Made by a program: the position numbers and the translations under genes. From an uncultured Pseudomonadota bacterium (lineage in GTDB: Bacteria; Pseudomonadota; Gammaproteobacteria; Burkholderiales; Eutrophovitaceae): DNA of 6,328 nucleotides. The notes under the pieces are model-generated. The model was not told where the DNA came from, made no database searches, and saw only the letters and a program-made list of their open reading frames with translations. Within the stretch, counting starts at the first letter, position 1. Every line of letters starts with the position of its first letter. Shown here piece after piece: positions 1 through 4,368 of the stretch. The stretch is from assembly GCA_913057845.1 (NCBI GenBank), contig CAJXPC010000110.1:1-6328 (forward strand), in the 5' to 3' direction.

Positions 1-78
1 AGCATAGCCTTCCTTAACAGTTACGAGATCTCCTAAGAGACCGAGATTTACGACTTGTTCTAAAAGAATAATTTCCAT
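1..78 (-). CDS. rplI: 50S ribosomal protein L9, N-terminal fragment (cut by window edge)
   Basis: Only the first 26 codons are present; the gene runs off the left edge. The translation opens MEIILLEQVVNLGLLGDLV and continues TVKEGYA. This matches the start of the L9 N-terminal domain, which binds 23S rRNA near the base of the L1 stalk (family pattern: ILL..V.NLG..GD.V.VK.GYA). The ATG lies at 76-78, 19 nt after the S18 stop codon, and a weak GGA-type ribosome site precedes it. It is the last gene visible in the S6-PriB-S18-L9 operon and presumably depends on the rpsF promoter. Identity is firm from the motif and the position; nothing can be said about the C-terminal domain. Confidence 0.93.
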   Translation of the reverse strand, partial: MEIILLEQVVNLGLLGDLVTVKEGYA

Positions 79-97
79 TGGTCAATTCCGTCAAAAA

Positions 98-358
98 TTA
101 ATGGGCGTCTGAGAAGGGTAAGAGCGCAAGAAATCTGGCCCTCTTAATCGCTACTGACAACTGTCTTTGAAAACGGGAACGTGTCCCAGTAATACGAGCA
201 GGAATAATTTTTCCATTCTCGGAAACAAAGTCTTTCAAGATATCCGTATTCTTATAATCAACCCAATCTATTTTCTCAGCAGTAAAACGACAAAACTTAC
301 GCCGTTTAAATAAGGGGCGACTTGGTTTACGTTTATCATTTTTTTTCTTAAATGCCAT
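98..358 (-). CDS. rpsR: 30S ribosomal protein S18
   Basis: An 86-residue S18, a small-subunit protein that forms a heterodimer with S6 on the 16S rRNA platform. The family blocks [18 protein letters not shown]-like [14 protein letters not shown], and RQL..AIKRAR.LALLPF are all present in order. The reading frame is open to a TTG at 370, but I start at the ATG 356-358. The Shine-Dalgarno GGAGG (364-368) lies 5 nt before that ATG and would otherwise fall inside the gene, and MAFKKK suits the family better. Compared with the roughly 75-residue enterobacterial protein, there is a lysine/arginine-rich N-terminal extension ([14 protein letters not shown]) before the RRKFCRF core. The gene follows priB by 23 nt and precedes rplI by 19 nt, within one operon. 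Confidence 0.96.
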   Translation of the reverse strand: MAFKKKNDKRKPSRPLFKRRKFCRFTAEKIDWVDYKNTDILKDFVSENGKIIPARITGTRSRFQRQLSVAIKRARFLALLPFSDAH

Positions 359-363
359 TACAA

Positions 364-368
364 CCTCC
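364..368 (-). promoter_or_regulatory. Shine-Dalgarno site that fixes the rpsR start
   Basis: GGAGG on the minus strand lies 5 nt upstream of the ATG at 356-358. A longer reading from a TTG at 370 would place this site inside the coding region with nothing useful upstream, so the shorter S18 is preferred. Confidence 0.8.
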
Positions 369-381
369 AATATCTCAAGAA

Positions 382-678
382 TTAATTCTTATCAAACCCT
401 TGCACATTAAACACAGTCCATTTAGATCGGGCTCCTTTGTTCATCAAAAACCCACAAAGTGATAGCTTTTGCCCTACCTCAATTTGATCTAACTCAACTG
501 CCTTATCGCCTAACACAACACAATCCAGGTTCAACATGACCCGCCTTTGGTTTTTAGCTTCCATCTGTTCACTGTCATGCTCGACTGAAAATTTCAGAAC
601 TGGCATTCCAGATGGAGAGTATCGTAAAACCTCTTTAGCGGTAATCGTCGCGAATAAATCAACCTTATTCGTCGACAC
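382..678 (-). CDS. priB: Primosomal replication protein N (PriB)
   Basis: A 98-residue single-domain OB-fold protein that binds single-stranded DNA. With PriA (and DnaT in enterobacteria) it helps reload DnaB helicase at stalled replication forks. The sequence aligns by eye with E. coli PriB along most of its length: [14 protein letters not shown] (21-34) corresponds to SPSGIP..F.LEH, followed by the Q..A...R segment (38-46) and [11 protein letters not shown] (68-78) matching VGS.I.VQGF. The length is typical (about 100 aa). The start codon is GTG at 676-678, with an AGGGA ribosome site beginning at the S6 stop codon; only 9 nt separate the two genes, so translational coupling with rpsF is likely. 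Its place between rpsF and rpsR is the classical arrangement in beta- and gammaproteobacteria and supports the call. A general single-stranded DNA-binding protein is the only serious alternative, and it is less likely at this size and position. Confidence 0.93.
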   Translation of the reverse strand: MSTNKVDLFATITAKEVLRYSPSGMPVLKFSVEHDSEQMEAKNQRRVMLNLDCVVLGDKAVELDQIEVGQKLSLCGFLMNKGARSKWTVFNVQGFDKN

Positions 679-687
679 AAAATGTCC

Positions 688-1227
688 CTACGCTCCCTCT
701 GTGGTTTTAACAGGCTCTGATGAAACCTCTTCGGTTACCTCTGCCACTGCTTCAACCTTCGGCGCAGCCTCTGCCACTGCTTCCACCTTCGGCGCAGCCT
801 CTGCCACTGCTTCCACCTTCGGCGCAGCCTCTGGTGCGGCAGGAACTTTCGGCGTAGCCGGCACTTCAGTTGAAGTTGCTGGAGAACGTCCAATAATTTG
901 TTTCGATTTATCTTCTTTCATCATAGAGGAAGGCTCAGTCACTGCATCCTTCATAGAAACGGTGAGGTGTCGGATAACGGCATCATTGAATTTAAAACCC
1001 AACTCAAGCTCTTTGAGCACCTCTTGGTCACACTCGACATTCATGAGAACGTAATGTGCTTTATGAATTTTTTGAATGGGATAAGCAAGCTGTCTCCGCC
1101 CCCAATCTTCCAACCGATGCACTACTCCCTGCCCGGTGGTAACTTGATTGCGATAACGCTCTATCATTGCTGGTACTTGTTCACTCTGGTCTGGGTGAAC
1201 CAGAAATACGATTTCGTAATGCCGCAT
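688..1227 (-). CDS. rpsF: 30S ribosomal protein S6 with a long repeat-containing C-terminal tail
   Basis: A 179-residue S6, against about 130-135 in enterobacteria. Residues 1-95 are a standard S6 ferredoxin-like fold: [18 protein letters not shown] at the start, [15 protein letters not shown] (38-51), [10 protein letters not shown] (56-65) and FNDAVIRHL (80-88). S6 pairs with S18 on the platform of the 30S subunit. From about residue 110 a low-complexity tail follows, with one imperfect decad [10 protein letters not shown] (124-133) and three exact copies of [10 protein letters not shown] (134-163), then a Val/Glu/Ser/Thr segment ending TTEGA. In E. coli the tail is short and acidic and is glutamylated by RimK; no poly-Glu end is seen here. 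The ATG at 1225-1227 has a strong AAGGAGA site 7 nt upstream. It is first in the operon, 9 nt before priB. Confidence 0.97.
   Translation of the reverse strand: MRHYEIVFLVHPDQSEQVPAMIERYRNQVTTGQGVVHRLEDWGRRQLAYPIQKIHKAHYVLMNVECDQEVLKELELGFKFNDAVIRHLTVSMKDAVTEPSSMMKEDKSKQIIGRSPATSTEVPATPKVPAAPEAAPKVEAVAEAAPKVEAVAEAAPKVEAVAEVTEEVSSEPVKTTEGA
741..860 (-). repeat. 30-bp in-frame tandem repeat in the rpsF tail (3 near-identical copies plus one degenerate)
   Basis: Three contiguous 30-bp units occupy 741-770, 771-800 and 801-830. They are identical except for one base, an A at 754 where the other copies have C, which is silent because all three encode the same decad. A fourth, clearly diverged unit lies at 831-860. 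The unit length is a multiple of three, so each gain or loss adds or removes ten residues ([10 protein letters not shown]) without breaking the frame. The near-identity, including wobble positions, suggests recent duplication by slippage or unequal recombination. Confidence 0.95.
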
Positions 1228-1234
1228 TAATTTG

Positions 1235-1241
1235 TCTCCTT
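1235..1241 (-). promoter_or_regulatory. Ribosome binding site of rpsF
   Basis: AAGGAGA on the minus strand is nearly perfectly complementary to the 16S 3' end and lies 7 nt before the ATG of rpsF. It confirms that start. Confidence 0.85.
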
Positions 1242-1250
1242 ATGGTTGAC

Positions 1251-1267
1251 GACGCTTTATAGGCGTC
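1251..1267 (-). promoter_or_regulatory. Small hairpin in the rpsF leader, just upstream of the ribosome site
   Basis: GACGC and GCGTC pair across a 7-nt loop in the rpsF 5' leader, 9 nt upstream of the Shine-Dalgarno site. It may stack next to the larger CCG-loop hairpin and belong to the same regulatory structure. The stem is only 5 bp, so chance is possible. Confidence 0.4.
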
Positions 1268-1273
1268 TTAAAA

Positions 1274-1302
1274 GCCCCCTAAAAATGCGGTTTTAGTGGG
1301 GC
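1274..1302 (-). promoter_or_regulatory. Leader hairpin with CCG loop, candidate S6:S18 autoregulatory element
   Basis: In the rpsF leader transcript, GCCCC pairs with GGGGC, then after a single bulged A, CUAAAA pairs with UUUUAG. That gives an 11-bp stem closed by the loop CCGCAU. Known background: in many bacteria the S6:S18 dimer binds a leader structure presenting a CCG trinucleotide, mimicking its 16S rRNA site, and represses its own operon. Here the CCG sits in the apical loop in my drawing, whereas the described motif places it in a bulge flanked by a stem and a hairpin, so the fit is partial. The stem is followed directly by UUUU (1270-1273), so it could also act as a weak attenuator. 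The hairpin is seen; its role is inferred. Confidence 0.55.
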
Positions 1303-1313
1303 AAGGGATGCGA

Positions 1314-1342
1314 AGTATACCCTCTTTTACAGGCCTACACAA
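1314..1342 (-). promoter_or_regulatory. Sigma70-type promoter of the rpsF-priB-rpsR-rplI operon
   Basis: Reading the minus strand, a -35 element TTGTGT (1337-1342) and a -10 element TATACT (1314-1319) are separated by 17 bp. The -10 matches the consensus at five of six positions and the -35 keeps the key TTG. Transcription would start near 1307, giving a leader of about 80 nt that contains both hairpins and ends at the strong rpsF ribosome site. Confidence 0.75.
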
Positions 1343-1493
1343 ATAAGGAAAACAAATAATAATACGTAGGAACAACGTGTTAGCTAAATCAAACATCAAG
1401 ATCAAATTTTTAGATTAATAGTTCAAATAAAAATATAAGTAACCCACCGCACTAAGATGTTTACACAATCCTGCTATCTGGACCTGTATTTAT

Positions 1494-1502
1494 TGTTATA
1501 GT
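1494..1502 (+). promoter_or_regulatory. Possible extended -10 promoter of the MFS gene
   Basis: TGTTATAGT fits the extended -10 pattern TGn-TATAAT with one mismatch. No good -35 hexamer lies 16-18 bp upstream, which is tolerable for extended -10 promoters. The start would fall near 1509, leaving a leader of about 55 nt that begins with the hairpin at 1508-1527. This is a pattern match only. Confidence 0.35.
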
Positions 1503-1507
1503 CCCGA

Positions 1508-1527
1508 GCTTTTGGAAAACCAACAGC
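1508..1527 (+). promoter_or_regulatory. Short inverted repeat at the predicted 5' end of the MFS transcript
   Basis: GCTTTTGG and CCAACAGC pair around an AAAA loop with one T/C mismatch, giving seven pairs. It overlaps the predicted transcription start, so it could be an operator half-site pair or a 5' stabilising hairpin. It is short enough to be chance. Confidence 0.35.
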
Positions 1528-1564
1528 ACACTCCGAATTGTTGAGGGATCGCGAATAAAATCAA

Positions 1565-3088
1565 ATGGCCGCGCACACGTCACCAGAAGATCAAAACATT
1601 GTGCCTGCTCGACGCTGGCTTTTGCTGCTGACCGTGCAAATCGTCACACTATTGTTCGGTATGTCCATTACCGCATCAACCATTGTTCTGCCTCATATTC
1701 GAGGTGCTTTATCGGTCAATCAGGATCAAGCCTCTTGGACCGTAACGTTATTTCTATTGGGGGCGGCAGTCGGGACACCAATCACAGGTTGGCTGGCCGG
1801 TCGACTCGGCTGGCGTCGTCTAATGATTGGGACTTTGATTGGATTCACTATCGCATCAATAGCCTGCGGGCTCTCCACAAATATTGAGAGCCTACTGATA
1901 TCCAGGACTGCACAAGGACTTTTTGGAGCCCCTTTGACACCTTTAGGACAAGGCATGTTACTTGCGACATTCGCGAAACGACAACACGCTCTTGTGCTTA
2001 TGCTTTGGGGAATCGGTGGCACTATGGGACCAGTATTAGGTCCCATATTAGGCGGCGTGGTTGGAGAAGCACTGGGTTGGCGGTGGACCTATCTGTTTCT
2101 TGCTCCCATTGGAGTGCTGGCTATAATAATCGCGGCATTCGCTCTAGGTGATCAACAACGAGGAACCTCTGGAAGATTAGGATGGACGGGTTTCTTAAGT
2201 CTTGCCATCGCGATGGGATCAGCGCAGTTATTACTCGATAGAGGTCACCGTTTAGATTGGTTTGAATCGTTTGAAATTTCAGCTGAACTGTTCATCTGCC
2301 TCATTGCCACGCTATTTTTTCTGGGAAGCACAATTTACTCAAAAACGCCGTTTTTTGAACGCGCGATTTTCACCAACTGGAATTTTGCGATCGGGCTGCT
2401 CACAATGCTGCTTATGGGGGCCCTCAGTTATACGCCTATAGCCCTCTTCCCAACCCTACTTCAAGACCTCCGCGGATACCCAGATGCGACTGCCGGCATA
2501 TTACTTTCCGCAAGAGGCTTAGGAAACTTAGCCAGCTTTTTTATCGTTGTTCAGTTTACGCGAAAGAATGCCAAACTTGCCCTCACTGCAGGGATAGCAC
2601 TGCAAATTTGGGCAGGCTGGGCTATGTCCTCACTTAACATTAACATGACGGAATTTGATGTGATGTGGACTAACTTTGTGCAGGGGTTTGGCTTTGGGTT
2701 AGCCTATACGCCGATGACAGTCCTGGCCTTCTCAACACTACCAAATCGGCTTACCGTGCAGGGGGCATCGCTATTTAATTTGATGCGAAATTTTGGCAGC
2801 AGTCTATTCATATCCATTTGCATATTGACACTTCTAAGATCTACTGCAGAGAACTACGCCGGGCTTAGCCAATTAATCAGCCCTATGAATCAATGGCTGT
2901 CAGAACCACAAATCTCAAGCTATTGGGGAACAGACTCGATGGTGTCCCTAGCCCGACTGAGTCAAGAGATTGCAAATCAATCTTTACTGGGTGGATATCT
3001 TAATGCGTTCAGTCTCTTTACCTGGGTAGCCGTTGCCGCCCTGCCGCTCGCCTGGCTCTACCGGTCTAACAAAGACACGACTCCGTAG
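1565..3088 (+). CDS. DHA2-family MFS exporter (EmrB/QacA-like, 14 transmembrane helices)
   Basis: A 507-residue inner-membrane protein, the usual length for the drug:H+ antiporter-2 family. Visible motifs are motif A-like GWLAGRLGWRR (75-85, with G where many MFS proteins have D), the motif B arginine in SRTAQGLFGAPL (113-124), motif C MGPVLGPILGG (154-164), an EmrB-like LLLDRGHRLDWFES segment (222-235) and the late signature QGASLFNLMRNFGSS (399-413). Hydrophobic stretches fit about 14 helices. Substrate cannot be read from sequence; toxic organic compounds or metabolites are typical for the family. The ATG at 1565 is the first possible start, since an in-frame TAA lies at 1556-1558. The nearest purine-rich site (GAGGGA, 1543-1548) is 16 nt away, so initiation may be weak or may use the GTG at codon 13. 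No EmrA-type adaptor or regulator adjoins it. It is divergent from rpsF and converges on the M23 gene. Confidence 0.9.
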   Translation: MAAHTSPEDQNIVPARRWLLLLTVQIVTLLFGMSITASTIVLPHIRGALSVNQDQASWTVTLFLLGAAVGTPITGWLAGRLGWRRLMIGTLIGFTIASIACGLSTNIESLLISRTAQGLFGAPLTPLGQGMLLATFAKRQHALVLMLWGIGGTMGPVLGPILGGVVGEALGWRWTYLFLAPIGVLAIIIAAFALGDQQRGTSGRLGWTGFLSLAIAMGSAQLLLDRGHRLDWFESFEISAELFICLIATLFFLGSTIYSKTPFFERAIFTNWNFAIGLLTMLLMGALSYTPIALFPTLLQDLRGYPDATAGILLSARGLGNLASFFIVVQFTRKNAKLALTAGIALQIWAGWAMSSLNINMTEFDVMWTNFVQGFGFGLAYTPMTVLAFSTLPNRLTVQGASLFNLMRNFGSSLFISICILTLLRSTAENYAGLSQLISPMNQWLSEPQISSYWGTDSMVSLARLSQEIANQSLLGGYLNAFSLFTWVAVAALPLAWLYRSNKDTTP

Positions 3089-3116
3089 CAATCTGAGCCA
3101 CAATAATTTTTAGTCG

Positions 3117-3962
3117 TTATAGAAATAAATTCGGATTAACAGATACGCCATTTAAAATTACGCCGAAGTGAAGGTGTGGACCCGTCACCCGGCCAGATGC
3201 CCCCACACGACCAATTTGAGACTCATGGGACACAACGTCCCCAACCGAAACATCTATTTCACTCAGGTGTGCATAAAGCGTTAGGAAACCACTCCCGTGA
3301 TCAATAGTGACCATCTTTCCAGAAAAGAAATAGTCGCCCACATCAATAATTAATCCCGAACTAGCCGCTAGAACAACGGTACCCGTTGGTGCGGCGATAT
3401 CCATTCCACTGTGTGGCGATCTAGGTTCGCCATTATAGATACGTCTGAAACCAAAAGTGGATGAAAGTCGACCTTCGACGGGCATACGCAATTTGAAACT
3501 ATCTATTTTTTTCTGCGTAAACGTGCCCCTCACCGCGTCAATGTGCGTCTTCTCAGATTGATGTCTCTCAAGATTAGTCTGCGACAAAGCAACATGCTTA
3601 CTGGCGACTTCTAATTTTTCTTCACCATAATCATTCTCTAACACACGCACTAAGTAAGAAAAAGAAATCCAATCATCGACTTTAACCTTAATAGGAACAT
3701 CAACACCAACCTCTGCGGATAACGGAATGCCAACGACCGCGAACCAGTCATCAGAAACTTTAATTGTAGCCACTCGATCGCCTTGATATGAAACATTCGG
3801 CGCATCGGAATATAGACCTAGCTCGAGGATCGAAACCCCACCCGCAATAGGCTTGTGAGTAGGAAGCTCATTTGCCTCAAGAACTGAAGATATTAGACAC
3901 AAGGCCACAGCGATGACAACACATTGAATGCATCTTTTTATGCGCACCACATAAAAGATCAA
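3117..3962 (-). CDS. Secreted M23 (LytM-type) peptidoglycan endopeptidase
   Basis: A 281-residue protein with a signal peptide: basic RIKR (7-10), a hydrophobic core at about 11-28 and possible cleavage after Ala30. Residues about 40-110 resemble the N-terminal domain found in one group of M23 peptidases (GGVSILELG..., WFAVVGIPLSA). The M23 domain covers about 160-281: the zinc ligands His184 and Asp188 lie in SPHSGMDIA, His232 in LYAHL, and His263 and His265 in GPHLHF. All catalytic positions are intact, so it should be an active zinc endopeptidase cutting cross-links in the periplasm, rather than an inactive EnvC/NlpD-type activator. No LysM domain or lipobox is seen. The start is TTG at 3960-3962, supported by GGGGA (3969-3973) at 6-nt spacing; GTGs at codons 5 and 6 are alternatives. 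It lies 22 nt after the small membrane protein, likely in one transcript, and converges with the exporter, 28 nt between stops. Confidence 0.88.
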   Translation of the reverse strand: MIFYVVRIKRCIQCVVIAVALCLISSVLEANELPTHKPIAGGVSILELGLYSDAPNVSYQGDRVATIKVSDDWFAVVGIPLSAEVGVDVPIKVKVDDWISFSYLVRVLENDYGEEKLEVASKHVALSQTNLERHQSEKTHIDAVRGTFTQKKIDSFKLRMPVEGRLSSTFGFRRIYNGEPRSPHSGMDIAAPTGTVVLAASSGLIIDVGDYFFSGKMVTIDHGSGFLTLYAHLSEIDVSVGDVVSHESQIGRVGASGRVTGPHLHFGVILNGVSVNPNLFL

Positions 3963-3968
3963 AATCAG

Positions 3969-3973
3969 TCCCC
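3969..3973 (-). promoter_or_regulatory. Ribosome binding site supporting a TTG start of the M23 gene
   Basis: GGGGA on the minus strand lies 6 nt before the TTG at 3960-3962. The GTG alternatives would sit 18-21 nt from it, so the TTG start is favoured. Confidence 0.55.
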
Positions 3974-3984
3974 GTATTTTTTAT

Positions 3985-4335
3985 TCACAAATGACGTTTA
4001 GCTCGAAGCTTAAACATCAAAACCAAGTTAACTATAAACAAACATAAAGCGATAAAAAAATGAGTTCTGATCCAAAAAATAGTCTTATCAATCAATTCGT
4101 TGACAACCGCAGTTTGATCAACCAAATGCTCATGGATCAAGAGTGTTATCTCTTTTAATCCAGATGTATCGGAGGAAGCTTGAATGAGGCTCAACACAAC
4201 GCTCGGAGGGTTTGATAGAACCTCCCAATCTGGAAAAACTTTTATATCAAGATAAATCACTCCCAGGAAGAGTATGAGGTAGCCCAATACGGTTAATCCA
4301 TTTATCCAAAGCAAAAAGTGCAATAGTCTATTCAA
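3985..4335 (-). CDS. Small two-helix membrane protein of unknown function
   Basis: A 116-residue protein I do not recognise. Two hydrophobic segments are clear, at about 8-29 and 92-109, separated by some 60 mostly soluble residues. The C-terminus is basic (KLRAKRHL), and the positive-inside rule predicts both ends in the cytoplasm with the middle part in the periplasm. That middle part is rich in Leu, Ile and acidic residues (GLKEITLLIHEHLVDQTAVVNELIDKT split over 59-85) and could be helical. The start is TTG at 4333-4335, with AGGA (4345-4348) 9 nt upstream. No ATG or GTG exists upstream in frame before the prpE stop codon. It lies 33 nt after prpE and 22 nt before the M23 gene, so it is probably cotranscribed with both. 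A periplasmic link to the M23 peptidase is possible but not shown. Confidence 0.75.
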   Translation of the reverse strand: MNRLLHFLLWINGLTVLGYLILFLGVIYLDIKVFPDWEVLSNPPSVVLSLIQASSDTSGLKEITLLIHEHLVDQTAVVNELIDKTIFWIRTHFFIALCLFIVNLVLMFKLRAKRHL

Positions 4336-4368
4336 TGTAAATAATCCTGCTTTCTCGTGAGTCAGCCG

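Larger units (their letters stand above)
1343..1564. other. AT-rich divergent intergenic region between the rpsF promoter and the MFS gene
   Basis: About 220 bp with no convincing gene on either strand. The part at 1343-1440 is very AT-rich, as expected beside a strong r-protein promoter (possible UP-element-like DNA), and shows no clear operator. The part nearer the exporter gene holds an extended -10-like element and a short hairpin, listed separately. An ATG-initiated 14-codon frame at 1457-1501 lacks a ribosome site and is not called. Confidence 0.6.

Noticed and set aside
741..830. Tandem 30-bp repeats considered as a CRISPR-like array
   Set aside because: The units are directly adjacent with no spacers and encode an in-frame decad of S6.
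536..1054. Plus-strand open frame with [14 protein letters not shown] repeats
   Set aside because: It is the antisense of rpsF and priB. The repeats are the mirror of the S6 tail repeat, and the frame has no recognisable protein or ribosome site.
898..1230. Plus-strand 110-codon open frame
   Set aside because: It lies wholly antisense to the conserved S6 core, which is certainly the coding strand.
1457..1501. Fourteen-codon frame (MFTQSCYLDLYLLL) upstream of the MFS gene, considered as a leader peptide
   Set aside because: There is no ribosome site, it lies upstream of or overlaps the likely promoter, and no attenuator structure follows it.
1726..2046. Minus-strand 106-codon open frame
   Set aside because: It is antisense to helices and motifs A to C of the MFS exporter and has no family features.
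3078..3116. Possible bidirectional terminator between the MFS and M23 genes
   Set aside because: Only a 5-bp inverted repeat (CGACT/AGTCG) with a loop of about 29 nt can be drawn, which is too weak to call.
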